Below, piece after piece: positions 1 through 8,361 of a stretch of DNA of 64,000 bases. The translations under genes were made by a program, and so were the position numbers. The stretch spans positions 51,591 to 115,590 of the forward strand of contig JAAEPW010000578.1 in the NCBI GenBank assembly GCA_024232355.1, read 5' to 3'. The notes beneath the pieces are model-generated. The model had not been told where the DNA came from, did not search any database, and saw nothing but the letters and a program-made list of their open reading frames with translations. How positions within the stretch are numbered: position 1 is the stretch's first letter; each line of letters opens with the position of its first letter. The DNA is from Chloroflexota bacterium (GTDB lineage Bacteria; Chloroflexota; Anaerolineae; B4-G1).

Positions 1-962
1 TGAAACCCGATGGTATCAAAGCCCACCTAATTTATAATCCAACTGCCGGTCCGCGGGATGCTCGGCGCAGTCTGGATCGTATTCGCTCTCACTTGGAACA
101 TCGTGGGTGGTCGGTCGAGTTGCGGATGACCGAAAAATCTGGCGACGCGATTGACCTGGCTCGCGCGGCTGCTCAAGCTGGTTGCGACGTGGCAATAGTG
201 GCCGGGGGCGATGGCACGATCGGCGAAGCGATCAATGGGTTGGTCCATACTCAGACGGCGTTAGGCGTGTTGCCAATGGGCACGGCCAACGTGTTGGCCA
301 GACAGTTGGGCATCTCTACCCACACGATGAGCAATCCTCTGCGTCTACAAGAGACAATCAATGGGTGGGTAGAGGGGACGATCCGTCCGGTTGACGTGGG
401 GCAGTTGGCCGGCCAAGCGAATGATCGTTACTTTATGTGTTGGGCCGGCGTTGGCCTGGATGCCCAGGTAACCGCCCGAATGGAGTCTGGTCCCCGGCAT
501 ACCAGGCGATTGAGAATGTTACCGTATGTCATTGCCATCCTTATGGTCGCGCGCGACTTTCAAGGTGTAAAGACCTGTGTCACCCTCGATGGCAATGTGA
601 TACGTGGACGCACTGTGTTGACCTTGATAAGCAATATTCAACAGTACGGTGCTGTGTTCAATGTCGCTCCCGATGCACGGATAGACGATGGGTTGCTCGA
701 TGTTTTTGTGTTCAAGGGGCTGGGTTCTTCTTACGCCATACGTCACCTGGTGAAAATGCTCATTCAGCGTCATATGCACGATCCCCAAGTTGTATACCGG
801 CGGGCACGGCACATTGAGATACAGACTGAGGGAGTGGTCCCTGTGCAGGTAGATGGCGACCCCATCGCCACTACACCGGTCACGGTAAGAGTTGTTCCGC
901 ATGCGCTGCGTCTCCTCGTGCCGCCCAGCGCACCGAGTAGTTTGTTCACTTGTACTATGTAA
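1..962 (+). CDS. Diacylglycerol kinase-family lipid kinase (5' end cut by one base)
   Basis: The protein resembles DagK/YegS-type lipid kinases, which phosphorylate diacylglycerol or related lipids at the inner membrane face. The sequence opens in frame with KPDGIKAHLIYNPTAG, where NPTAG is the family N-terminal motif. The nucleotide-binding motif GGDGT follows about 50 residues later, inside VAGGDGTIGEAINGL. A later stretch, DARIDDGLLDVFVF, fits the C-terminal beta-sandwich of the family, and QVDGDP near the end is also typical. Bases 1-2 are TG, so an A just outside the window would complete an ATG in this frame. The visible ~320 residues are close to the usual family length, so almost nothing is missing. 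The antiporter gene follows after 13 bases, which suggests an operon. The exact lipid substrate cannot be read from the sequence. Confidence 0.88.
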   Translation, partial: KPDGIKAHLIYNPTAGPRDARRSLDRIRSHLEHRGWSVELRMTEKSGDAIDLARAAAQAGCDVAIVAGGDGTIGEAINGLVHTQTALGVLPMGTANVLARQLGISTHTMSNPLRLQETINGWVEGTIRPVDVGQLAGQANDRYFMCWAGVGLDAQVTARMESGPRHTRRLRMLPYVIAILMVARDFQGVKTCVTLDGNVIRGRTVLTLISNIQQYGAVFNVAPDARIDDGLLDVFVFKGLGSSYAIRHLVKMLIQRHMHDPQVVYRRARHIEIQTEGVVPVQVDGDPIATTPVTVRVVPHALRLLVPPSAPSSLFTCTM

Positions 963-975
963 AGGGAGGAGGATT

Positions 976-2022
976 ATGAAACTGGTCAATTGGCTTCTCA
1001 TCTTTGTTCCTGTCGGATTGGCATCGAGATTTTTGGATGGACCTCCGCTTCTGACTTTTATTGCCGCTGCGTTGGGAGTAGTGCCCCTGGCTGCACTCAT
1101 TGGAGAGGCGACCGAGCACCTGGCCATCCACACTGGCCCTCGCTTGGGCGGTTTTCTCAACGCCACGTTGGGCAATGCCGCCGAACTAATCATCACTTTT
1201 TTTGCCATTCGTGCCGGTCTGCTCGATCTGGTCAAGGCTTCTATCACCGGTTCTATACTGGGTAACCTGTTGCTCATTATGGGGCTGAGTATCTTGGTGG
1301 GGGGGATAAAGCATCAGCGGCAAAAGTTTGATCGCGTACAAGCGGGCGTAGACTCGACGATGTTGATCCTGGCCATCATTGCCCTGGGGGTGCCATCGCT
1401 CTTTAGCCACGCCATCGAAGAGGTCAGCCACGTCTCGGTCGAATACCTCAGTATAGGCGTCGCAATAGCAATGATGGTGGTTTATGGACTGGGGCTGTTG
1501 TATTCCTTTACTTCTTCTGACCCATTGACCCATCATTCGGCTGCCCACGGAGAGGATGGATGGCCCCTGAGGAAATCAGTGGCTGTGCTGCTCCTATCGA
1601 CCCTATTTATCGCTTGGTTGAGTGAGGTGTTGGTAGGTGCCGTAGAGCCGGTGCTCGAACATCTGGGGTGGTCCGAGTTTTTCTTGGGCATCGTCATTAT
1701 CCCCCTGGTGGGCAACGTTGCCGAACACCTGGTGGCGGTGCAAGTGGCCGCAAAGAATCAGATGGATATGAGTTTGCAAATATCGATTGGTTCCAGCCTG
1801 CAGATTGCCTTATTTGTGGCCCCGGTTTTGGTGTTTATTAGTCTATTGATGGGTAATCCATTGACGCTCGTCTTTAATCAGTTCGAGTTGATTGCCTTGG
1901 CTGCCGCAGCCCTTATTGCGGCCCTTGTGGCACTGGATGGCGAATCCAACTGGATGGAAGGCGTGCAGTTGTTGATTGTGTACATTATTTTGGCTTTGGC
2001 CTTTTTTTTCCTACCAGCGTAG
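976..2022 (+). CDS. cax: Calcium/proton antiporter, CAX family
   Basis: This is a 348-residue polytopic membrane protein that would export Ca2+ (or other divalent cations) in exchange for protons. The two diagnostic CAX repeats are present: GNAAELIITFFAIRAG in the first half and GNVAEHLVAVQVAAKNQMDM, then SIGSSLQIALFVAP, in the second. An acidic-linker region (THHSAAHGED) separates the halves, as in other CAX proteins. I chose the ATG at 976 because a strong ribosome site (GGGAGGAGG) lies just upstream and translation gives the expected hydrophobic N-terminus MKLVNWLLIFVPVG. An in-frame upstream extension lies inside the lipid kinase gene and is unlikely. Total length and about eleven hydrophobic segments match the family. 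Function is inferred from the motifs only. Confidence 0.93.
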   Translation: MKLVNWLLIFVPVGLASRFLDGPPLLTFIAAALGVVPLAALIGEATEHLAIHTGPRLGGFLNATLGNAAELIITFFAIRAGLLDLVKASITGSILGNLLLIMGLSILVGGIKHQRQKFDRVQAGVDSTMLILAIIALGVPSLFSHAIEEVSHVSVEYLSIGVAIAMMVVYGLGLLYSFTSSDPLTHHSAAHGEDGWPLRKSVAVLLLSTLFIAWLSEVLVGAVEPVLEHLGWSEFFLGIVIIPLVGNVAEHLVAVQVAAKNQMDMSLQISIGSSLQIALFVAPVLVFISLLMGNPLTLVFNQFELIALAAAALIAALVALDGESNWMEGVQLLIVYIILALAFFFLPA

Positions 2023-2036
2023 GGTCGCGGCTGACC

Positions 2037-2065
2037 TTGCCGAGAGACTGGTAGCATGCTATAAT
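2037..2065 (+). promoter_or_regulatory. Sigma70-type extended -10 promoter for secG
   Basis: TTGCCG at 2037-2042 and a perfect TATAAT at 2060-2065 are separated by 17 bases. The -10 is preceded by TGC, giving an extended -10. It sits just after the antiporter stop codon and about 30 bases before the secG start, with a GGAG ribosome site between. Confidence 0.75.
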
Positions 2066-2094
2066 TTATCGTAACACATAGGAGAATATTAGAA

Positions 2095-2319
2095 ATGGGT
2101 ATCTATCTTAACATTGCTCAAATCATCATCAGTGTCGCACTGATTGCCATTATCCTCTTTCAGGTCAGGAGTGGTGGTATGGGGGGAGTTTTTGGCGGCA
2201 CAGAAACTGCTGTTTACAAGACACGACGAGGCGTAGAACGCACGCTTTTTAATTTCACGATTGGCCTGTCCATCGCATTTTTCATCATCACCATTCTCAA
2301 TGTAATCGCCACCGGCTAA
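2095..2319 (+). CDS. secG: Preprotein translocase subunit SecG
   Basis: SecG is the small accessory subunit of the SecYEG channel and helps SecA-driven export across the cytoplasmic membrane. The 74-residue protein has the family layout: a first membrane helix (about residues 4-23), a glycine-rich loop with FQVRSGGMGGVFGG, then a second helix (about 52-71). Length and loop motif match SecG closely. An AGGAG-like ribosome site precedes the ATG. It has its own promoter and is followed by a hairpin, so it may be largely monocistronic, with some read-through into the solute-binding protein gene. Confidence 0.93.
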   Translation: MGIYLNIAQIIISVALIAIILFQVRSGGMGGVFGGTETAVYKTRRGVERTLFNFTIGLSIAFFIITILNVIATG

Positions 2320-2339
2320 CACAAATTGACGCGAGCCAG

Positions 2340-2375
2340 GGTGCTTTGGGGAAACAATGCTCTCAAAGCACCTTT
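2340..2375 (+). terminator. Hairpin after secG (terminator or attenuator)
   Basis: GGTGCTTTG (2340-2348) and CAAAGCACC (2364-2372) form a perfect 9-bp stem with a 15-base loop, followed by TTTAACTT. The T run is short, so termination is probably partial. Confidence 0.55.
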
Positions 2376-2418
2376 AACTTGTTATAAAGGATCGTAGGCA
2401 CGAGGGGGCCGATAGCGC

Positions 2419-4101
2419 GTGACCCGGTATATCCGTTGGCAGATTCTTCTCATTGTCCTCGGCGTCGTATTGGTAGGTATCCTGTTAACTTACCTGGCCA
2501 TCAACTATACCACGGTGCTTCGTCCTGGCCAGGGAGGGACCTACGTTGAGGGTGTCGCTGGCATTCCGCATCATCTAAACCCACTGCTATTGAACGGCCA
2601 TAATGGGGTTGACCGTGACCTCTGCGCGTTGCTATTCAGTGGCCTAACGCGCCTGAATGATCGTGGAGAGATCGAGGTTGATCTAGCTCGGGAGTGGGAA
2701 TCGACCCCTGACGGTTTGAGCTATACGTTTCATCTTCGCTCAAATGCTTACTGGCACGACGGCACCCCTGTTACTGCCGCTGACGTGCTTTTCACCATTG
2801 AACTGCTCCAGGACCCCGAGTTTCCTGGTTCTCCCGTTTTGGGGTCTAGGATCTGGCAAGCGATTGCGGTTGAGCAAGTGGATCGCCGTACCGTGCGTTT
2901 CACCCTCTCTGAGCCGTACACCCCGTTTCTTGATTATACAACTGTTGGCATTTTACCTGCCCATTTATTGCAAGGTGTTCGCGCTGCTGATTTGTCGAGT
3001 GTGGAATTCAATTTCAACCCGGTTGGGAGTGGTCCTTTTCAATTGGCAGAAATTGAGGTCGTGGACGAAACGATCACGTCTATGGTACTAGAGCAGTTTC
3101 CTCGTCATTACAAAACTCAACCATATCTGGATCGCATCCAGTTTCGTTTTTATCCCAGTTACCAGACAGTTCTCAATGCCTATGAAATGGGTGAGGTTGA
3201 AGGGGTTGCGCGGATCACTTCTACCGATTTGCCACGCGCGCGTGCTTTCCCCAACCTAGACCTCTTTTCGACACAGATCGCCGAGTACGGGCTCGTATTC
3301 TTCAATCTGAGACGCTCAGATCGGGCATTTGCTCAGGCCCCAGAGGTGCGGCAAGCGCTTTTGTATGCCATCGACCGGCAGCGGATTGTGGATGATGCCC
3401 TGGATGGTCAGGCGGTGGTCACCCACAATCCCTTTATCCCTGGCACTTGGGCCTACAAGGATGATATCACTCGCTATGAACGCGACTATGATATGGCAAG
3501 TGCATTATTGGACGGGGTTGGGTGGACACGATCATCAGAGGATGGCGGTGTGCGCCGCAAGGATGGTCAGGATTTGGTGTTCACGTTGCTTACGTCAAGT
3601 GAGCCAGAACGGATAGCGGTCTCCCAGATGCTGGTGGAACAGTGGGCGACCATTGGAGTCACGGTCACGATCCAAGCTGTTTCGCCATTAGAGATGCGCG
3701 AGGCATTGGAAGCGCGTAACTTTGACGCGGTTCTTGTCCATGTTGCCTTGCCCGGTGATCCCGATCCGTATCCTTTTTGGCACGAGACCCAAGTTGAAAC
3801 TGGCCAAAATTACGCTGGGTTCGTTGATCGTCGTGCCAGCGAGGTGATTGAGCAGGCACGGATTACGATTGATCGTACAAGTCGACAGGTGTTGTACGAC
3901 GAATTTCAAGAGATATTTGCCTATCAGGTACCAGCCTTGATGCTCTATGTGCCAGTTTATACCTATGGTGTGGATGTACGTATTCACAATGTGCGGATTA
4001 GCCCATTGATGGTTCCATCTGATCGCTTTCGCACCATTTCCGATTGGTGGATTGTTCCTCGCCGTGTTTTCGTGAGCGAATCAGAAGCCAATCGTCCTTG
4101 A
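2419..4101 (+). CDS. Family 5 extracellular solute-binding protein (oligopeptide/dipeptide type)
   Basis: This 560-residue protein matches SBP_bac_5, the binding component of peptide or nickel ABC importers. The conserved stretch LAREWESTPDGLSYTFHLRS followed by YWHDGTPVTAADVLFTIELL is the family signature, and NPVGSGPFQLAEIE and EVRQALLYAIDRQRIV are further typical blocks. The N-terminus has one strong hydrophobic segment (about residues 8-28) and no lipobox cysteine, so it is probably held by an uncleaved or Sec-type signal. The start is GTG at 2419, with GAGGGGG about ten bases upstream. No permease or ATPase genes are adjacent, so it is an orphan here. The substrate is unknown. Confidence 0.9.
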   Translation: MTRYIRWQILLIVLGVVLVGILLTYLAINYTTVLRPGQGGTYVEGVAGIPHHLNPLLLNGHNGVDRDLCALLFSGLTRLNDRGEIEVDLAREWESTPDGLSYTFHLRSNAYWHDGTPVTAADVLFTIELLQDPEFPGSPVLGSRIWQAIAVEQVDRRTVRFTLSEPYTPFLDYTTVGILPAHLLQGVRAADLSSVEFNFNPVGSGPFQLAEIEVVDETITSMVLEQFPRHYKTQPYLDRIQFRFYPSYQTVLNAYEMGEVEGVARITSTDLPRARAFPNLDLFSTQIAEYGLVFFNLRRSDRAFAQAPEVRQALLYAIDRQRIVDDALDGQAVVTHNPFIPGTWAYKDDITRYERDYDMASALLDGVGWTRSSEDGGVRRKDGQDLVFTLLTSSEPERIAVSQMLVEQWATIGVTVTIQAVSPLEMREALEARNFDAVLVHVALPGDPDPYPFWHETQVETGQNYAGFVDRRASEVIEQARITIDRTSRQVLYDEFQEIFAYQVPALMLYVPVYTYGVDVRIHNVRISPLMVPSDRFRTISDWWIVPRRVFVSESEANRP

Positions 4102-4125
4102 CAACGCAAGTGTTTCGTGTAAAAT
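4098..4125 (+). promoter_or_regulatory. Promoter of tRNA-Leu
   Basis: A perfect TTGACA at 4098-4103 and TAAAAT at 4120-4125 are separated by 16 bases. The -35 box overlaps the stop codon of the preceding gene. The tRNA starts about 30 bases downstream. Confidence 0.75.
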
Positions 4126-4154
4126 ATAGCGGCTCTACTCGATAAAGTGAGCAA

Positions 4155-4239
4155 GCCGAAGTGGCGGAACAGGCAGACGCGCTGCGTTCAGGGCGCAGTG
4201 GGCTTTATGCCCATGTGGGTTCAACTCCCACCTTCGGCA
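4155..4239 (+). tRNA. tRNA-Leu, anticodon CAG
   Basis: This is an 85-base class II tRNA. The acceptor stem pairs GCCGAAG with CTTCGGC and A4239 is the discriminator. The anticodon stem CTGCG/CGCAG holds the loop TTCAGGG, giving anticodon CAG at 4189-4191. A long variable arm (GGGCTTTATGCCC) and a T arm with GGTTCAACTCC follow, as expected for leucine tRNA. The 3' CCA is not encoded, since the sequence continues TTTTTG, so it must be added enzymatically. Confidence 0.97.
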
Positions 4240-4282
4240 TTTTTGCAGATATGACAATTGTGATGTTTGTTCAAACGTAACT

Positions 4283-4319
4283 AAAAAGGAGCCTCTATTT
4301 TACAGAGGCTCCTTTTTTT
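4283..4319. terminator. Bidirectional rho-independent terminator
   Basis: AGGAGCCTCT and AGAGGCTCCT form a strong stem, with an A run on its left and seven Ts on its right. It can therefore end transcription from the tRNA on the + strand and from the cytochrome gene on the - strand. Confidence 0.85.
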
Positions 4320-4371
4320 ATGCTAGTTACCAGGGTAGGCGCACTATTTGATACCAAGGGTCATGCGCAAG

Positions 4372-5622
4372 CTACGGCCTATCGTGGTAGCCCATTGCCT
4401 TTTCGATCAATTCTTCGTCAGTCCTAGGTGTGGCCGATCCTCCCTCCACGTGACAACTCCGGCAGGCAAAGTTCAGGCCAAGCTGTGACAGGGCTTCTGA
4501 GCCATCTTCATTGAACTGGCTGATCTGTTCAGGATCGATAGCCATGAGATGCGTGCGGATGTCGCCCGTAAACATCTCTGCGTTACCTACGGCGCTCTTG
4601 GTCACACGGGGCATATGGCAGTCGATGCACTCGGCCACAGCCGGATGCACTTGAGAATCTTGATATGTGGCCTTCTCAAAGTGACAGTTTTCACACTGAG
4701 TGCGCGCCGTTTGCTCGCTGGCCTGGCGCAACTGGATAACGCCGGCGTGGGGATCGTGGCACACAACACAGTCGATGGTAATGTGCTTGCTTTGGAACAG
4801 TTCTTCGTACTGCTCGTGGTGCTTGATAAAGCCACCACTGGCATTCACTCCCTCAGGCGCGCCGCGCAAGTGGCACTCACCGCATAATTCGGAATCGCGG
4901 TCCACTTCCATACGGACACCATAAGGGTTTTCAGTATGGAGGCTACCTGGACCGTGGCATTCCTCACACGTGACGCCCGGTTCGGACCAGGTACCAACTA
5001 GCCCAGGCAGATCATCCTGATTTCCGGTAGGGTTGTAGCCAGTGGTGTGGCAGGGGCCACAGTTATAGGGTTTGTTCTCCTCACCGGCGTGGTAGCCAAC
5101 CCAACCGGCGTCGTTGCCTACGATTTCATTGGCAAAGTTGTACTGGGTGGTGGCATCGGCATCTCCGGTGATGATGTAGCCGTTCTCGTCAATAAAGCGA
5201 GCTTTCCAATTGTATCCACCAATGACGTAGGTAACATCATCCCATGTATAGCCCTCGGGCGGCTCGGGAACCTCGGTGAAGGGATACTCTGGCGGCTGGC
5301 CGTCCACGACCGGGTTGAGCTTGTAGGCATGACCCGATTGCATCAAGACGCCATAGATCTCTTCGTGGCACCCACTGCACGTCTCTGAACCAGCGTACTC
5401 AGCGCCAGCTGGTGCCGCAGCGGCATCCCCACCACTTTCACCAGCGGGTCCTTGCGGACCTTCTGATCCAGCGGGTCCTTGCGGACCTTCTGATCCAGCG
5501 GGTCCTTGCGGACCTTCTGGTCCAGCGGGTCCTTGTGCCCCTTCAGATCCACAGGAAGTCAAAAGTGCCACAACCAGGATCATGGTCACAATACCCAGAA
5601 AAGTAAAATGTTTTCTTTGCAT
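4372..5622 (-). CDS. Octaheme cytochrome c lipoprotein with collagen-like stalk
   Basis: This 416-residue exported protein would carry eight c-type hemes. CXXCH motifs lie at residues 82, 188, 219, 247, 285, 310, 332 and 387, and several separate histidines could be distal ligands. The N-terminus is a lipoprotein signal with lipobox LLTSC (Cys24), so the protein should be anchored in the membrane. Directly after it come about 13 Gly-X-Y triplets (residues 25-64) made of GPA, GSE and GPQ, which look like a collagen-type stalk. The heme part resembles the cytochrome c554/NrfA-like multiheme group (blocks YAGSETCSGCH and GVTCEECHGPG). The likely role is electron transfer at the cell surface; the partner is unknown. 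An AGGAG site precedes the ATG. A divergent membrane histidine kinase lies about 300 bases upstream and might control it. Cytochrome maturation genes are not in the window. Confidence 0.9.
   Translation of the reverse strand: MQRKHFTFLGIVTMILVVALLTSCGSEGAQGPAGPEGPQGPAGSEGPQGPAGSEGPQGPAGESGGDAAAAPAGAEYAGSETCSGCHEEIYGVLMQSGHAYKLNPVVDGQPPEYPFTEVPEPPEGYTWDDVTYVIGGYNWKARFIDENGYIITGDADATTQYNFANEIVGNDAGWVGYHAGEENKPYNCGPCHTTGYNPTGNQDDLPGLVGTWSEPGVTCEECHGPGSLHTENPYGVRMEVDRDSELCGECHLRGAPEGVNASGGFIKHHEQYEELFQSKHITIDCVVCHDPHAGVIQLRQASEQTARTQCENCHFEKATYQDSQVHPAVAECIDCHMPRVTKSAVGNAEMFTGDIRTHLMAIDPEQISQFNEDGSEALSQLGLNFACRSCHVEGGSATPRTDEELIEKAMGYHDRP
5444..5535. repeat. 27-bp tandem repeat encoding the collagen-like stalk
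   Basis: Three units of 27 bases (5444-5470, 5471-5497, 5498-5524) and part of a fourth are almost identical, differing by one base. Each unit encodes nine residues (three Gly-X-Y triplets) of the cytochrome stalk. Such an array can gain or lose units in frame, so stalk length may vary between strains. Confidence 0.9.
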
Positions 5623-5871
5623 AGTCTTTTTATCTCCTAATCATCATACTCAAGTGTTTTGCACAGTTCTAAAAATAGTGAGAACCAATATGTTTTCGAA
5701 TATGCACCTCCCTTTTTGTATCTCTTGTCTTGCCAATCTCACCACTTTTGACGGGATATTTCTGGACAACCTGCGCTGAGGAATTAGATACAAATCTCCT
5801 AGTCAGTATACCACTTTCGACGCCAACAATCATCTGGCACTTGACCCCTTTTTCACGGTACCTTGCGGCAA

Positions 5872-5900
5872 TTGTAAAGCGCATGTCTTGGTGCTATAAT
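5872..5900 (+). promoter_or_regulatory. Extended -10 promoter for the sensor kinase gene
   Basis: TTGTAA (5872-5877) and a perfect TATAAT (5895-5900), with TGC just before the -10, are separated by 17 bases. The predicted leader before the ATG at 5921 is only about 14 bases and has no strong ribosome site. The rest of the 298-bp spacer (5623-5871) contains no recognisable gene. It must hold the cytochrome promoter on the other strand, which I could not place. Confidence 0.65.
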
Positions 5901-5920
5901 AACGCGAAAGGGTATTCTCC

Positions 5921-7348
5921 ATGGTTACACTGACTGATGTTCTAGAAATCAACTGGATCATCCTGTACTTTGTTTACGGGCAGGTCTTTTTCATTATGGG
6001 TTTGATGACCGGGCTCCAGTGGCGTTACCAGAGCCGCCTGGAGTTAGCCCGCGCGCTGCCGTGGCTGGCAGCCTTTGGCATTGCCCACGGGCTGACCGAG
6101 TGGGGTTATATCTTTGTTCCCCTACAGGCACTGTACCTGTCTGATTCGGCCGTACGCCTGATGCTTGTTGCTCATTTGTCACTCTTGGCCATTTCATTCT
6201 ATTTCATACTACAGTTTGGTATAGAGTTGCTTCTGCCGCTTTGGCCACGGCATCGCTGGTTACGGGCGCTACCGGGTGCATTGCTGCTTTTGTGGGGAGG
6301 GGTGACCATTCTTCGAGGAATGCGGATGGATGATCCGCTCAACGTGTTGATAGCCATTGGGGACAGTTGGAGCCGCTACCTTCTTTGTCTCCCTGGTTCG
6401 ATCCTAGCTTTCTTGGGACTTGGTCGTCAGGCCCGACAGGTGCGCCAGATGGATCTGCCGCGCATAGCCGTTTACTTGAACGGAGCTGCTTTGGCTTTTC
6501 TTGTGTATGCATTTGTCGGTGGCCTTATCGTGCCTACAGCGCCAGTCTTTCCGGCCAACTTTTTGAATTACTCTTTTGTCAACGAGATAATTCGTGTTCC
6601 GGTTCCGGTCTTTCGCTCACTGTGTGGTTTGGCAATGGCCGTTTTTGTGGTCCGTTCCCTGAAAGTGTTCAAGGTAGAAGTCGACTATCGCATTACTGAG
6701 ATGGAGCAAGCTCAAATTCTTGCCACTGACCGGGAGCGGATCGGACGGGAACTGCACGACGGCATCATCCAGAACATCTATGCTGCTGGCCTGACCCTAG
6801 AGCGTATGCAGCGCCGTATGACCCAAGACCCTGATCGAGCGCATAAACTCCAGGCCGTACTGAACATTCTCAACCAGACTGCCCAAGACGTCCGTAACTA
6901 TATTTTTGACCTGCGAGTAGCAGAACAGACCCACGAATTGGAAACGGTGTTGGAAGATCTGGTCCGCGATCTCCGACTCGACACCTTGTTGGAGGTAAAC
7001 CTGCACGTAGTAGGGCAGCGTTCTCGACGGATAGGCCCGCAGCAAGTGGCGCATTTGACTCAAATCGCTCGCGAGGCGTTGAGCAACGTCGTGCAACATG
7101 CCCAAGCTCGATACGTCTCGGTGAACTTGAATTATGCTGATGATGGTGTACGCTTAAAAATCGCTGATGACGGCCAGGGGATCGCTTTGGAAACTCTACA
7201 AGATGACCATATTTCAGGCTACGGCATCGCCAACATTCAGGAGAGAATTCGCCAGATGGAAGGAGAGTTCTCTCTAGAGAGCAGCCACGGTCACGGATTT
7301 CAACTGTTTGTAACAATTCCGTACACTGACGATCAAGATCAGAGCTAA
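5921..7348 (+). CDS. Membrane sensor histidine kinase, NarX/DesK type (HisKA_3)
   Basis: The first ~245 of 475 residues are seven or so hydrophobic segments with short loops, a sensor that probably works within the membrane. The kinase half starts with a dimerisation helix containing RERIGRELHDGIIQ, where His279 is the phosphorylation site of HisKA_3 kinases. The ATP-binding domain has the N box REALSNVVQHA (about 385-394), the ADDGQGI G1 box (about 415-421) and GYGIANIQERI (about 433-443). The response regulator gene starts 20 bases downstream, so the two form a pair. The signal is unknown. The divergent octaheme cytochrome suggests a redox or electron-acceptor signal, but that is only inference from position. 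Confidence 0.9.
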   Translation: MVTLTDVLEINWIILYFVYGQVFFIMGLMTGLQWRYQSRLELARALPWLAAFGIAHGLTEWGYIFVPLQALYLSDSAVRLMLVAHLSLLAISFYFILQFGIELLLPLWPRHRWLRALPGALLLLWGGVTILRGMRMDDPLNVLIAIGDSWSRYLLCLPGSILAFLGLGRQARQVRQMDLPRIAVYLNGAALAFLVYAFVGGLIVPTAPVFPANFLNYSFVNEIIRVPVPVFRSLCGLAMAVFVVRSLKVFKVEVDYRITEMEQAQILATDRERIGRELHDGIIQNIYAAGLTLERMQRRMTQDPDRAHKLQAVLNILNQTAQDVRNYIFDLRVAEQTHELETVLEDLVRDLRLDTLLEVNLHVVGQRSRRIGPQQVAHLTQIAREALSNVVQHAQARYVSVNLNYADDGVRLKIADDGQGIALETLQDDHISGYGIANIQERIRQMEGEFSLESSHGHGFQLFVTIPYTDDQDQS

Positions 7349-7368
7349 AAGAGCAAGAGGCAACAACG

Positions 7369-8019
7369 ATGAATTTAAAGATACTGCTGGTAGATGATCA
7401 CGAGGTAGTGCGCTTGGGAGTGCGGGCACTCATCAATGACGAGCCGGGGATGGAGGTGGTAGGCGAAGCTGGTACGGTTCGTGAAGCAGTAAACCAGGCG
7501 AAAAGACTGCTCCCTGATGTTGTTGTATTGGATATGCGCTTGCCGGATGGCCATGGAGTGGACGTCTGCCGAAAGCTCAAAAGGGATCTTCCCGAGATCC
7601 GCATCATCATACTGACTTCATTCCCCGACGACGAGATGATCCTGGATGCCATAGCTTGTGGGGCCGATGGCTATGTTCTGAAGCAGATCGGTTCTGACGA
7701 ACTGATCAATGCTCTACAGCATGTGGGGCGTGGCGAGAGTCTCTTGGACCCGTCGATTACGGACCGTGTCTTTGCCAGAATAAAAGAGTTCAGACAGAAA
7801 GAGTGGGCTCATGCATTCGCCAGCCTGAATTCCCGAGAGATGCAAATACTGGCCCGTGTCACCGAAGGGGAGACCAATCGAGAGATCGGCAATGTTCTGA
7901 GCCTGAGTGAAAGAACTGTGCGCAACTATGTCAGTAGTATCTTGAGCAAACTGAATCTCATATCTCGGGCACAGGCAGCCGCTTATGCTGCCCGGCATCG
8001 TATTGAGGATTATGTGTGA
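7369..8019 (+). CDS. NarL/LuxR-family response regulator
   Basis: This 216-residue protein has an N-terminal receiver domain with acidic pocket VDDHE (residues 8-12) and phospho-acceptor Asp55 in VVLDMRLPDG. Lys104 in the YVLKQIG block is the conserved receiver lysine. The C-terminal third is a LuxR-type helix-turn-helix: LNSREMQILARVTEG, then TNREIGNVLSLSERTVRNYV. It should be phosphorylated by the kinase immediately upstream and bind DNA as a dimer. The linker is normal length and nothing is missing. Its target genes are not known; the nearby cytochrome is one candidate. Confidence 0.93.
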   Translation: MNLKILLVDDHEVVRLGVRALINDEPGMEVVGEAGTVREAVNQAKRLLPDVVVLDMRLPDGHGVDVCRKLKRDLPEIRIIILTSFPDDEMILDAIACGADGYVLKQIGSDELINALQHVGRGESLLDPSITDRVFARIKEFRQKEWAHAFASLNSREMQILARVTEGETNREIGNVLSLSERTVRNYVSSILSKLNLISRAQAAAYAARHRIEDYV

Positions 8020-8082
8020 ATAGTTGCCTGTATCCTGTACTCAGCGAGCGACGGGTAGTGGAACGGGAGACGTTATTTATCT

Positions 8083-8361
8083 CTAATCATTGGTGATGGT
8101 GAAACGACAGGATAGTGTCCCTCTGCCCCGTGTTTTGCAAGTTGCTTCCACCACGCCATTGGCGATGGGCAGGCATGATCTTTTCAAGAGAAAAATAATT
8201 CTCAATCCCCCATGTGCCACGTACCGGGACACCATCCACGTTGAACTTTGAGCACCTCGATGATTTTTCTGATGACGTGGATGTCTTTGCCGAATTCGTC
8301 GGGCGTGTTGCATCGGTACGAGTGATAGAAATTGGTGTGAAACCGGATTGCAAGGAATATT
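8083..8361 (-). pseudogene. Frameshifted remnant of a protein-coding gene (possibly glycoside-hydrolase-like)
   Basis: Reading on the - strand from about 8320, one frame gives NFYHSYRCNTPDEFGKDIHV then IRKIIEVLKV. The sense then jumps to the next frame as FNVDGVPVRGTWGIENYFSL followed by EKIMPAH. A further shift gives NGVVEATCKTRGRGTL. Each piece is protein-like and they join head to tail, so this looks like a coding gene broken by at least two frameshifts. It lacks a start codon and a proper end. The RGTW-IENYFSLE-IMPAH pattern recalls glycoside hydrolase family 38-like proteins from memory, but I cannot confirm this. It lies directly behind the MFS transporter on the same strand and may once have been cotranscribed with it. 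The rest of the gap after the response regulator (8020-8082) shows nothing. Confidence 0.5.

Noticed and set aside
5343..5606. Alternate frames with repeated KDPLDQKVR or RVLADLL units over the cytochrome stalk
   Set aside because: They are shadows of the 27-bp tandem repeat in other frames; the lipoprotein frame is clearly the real one.
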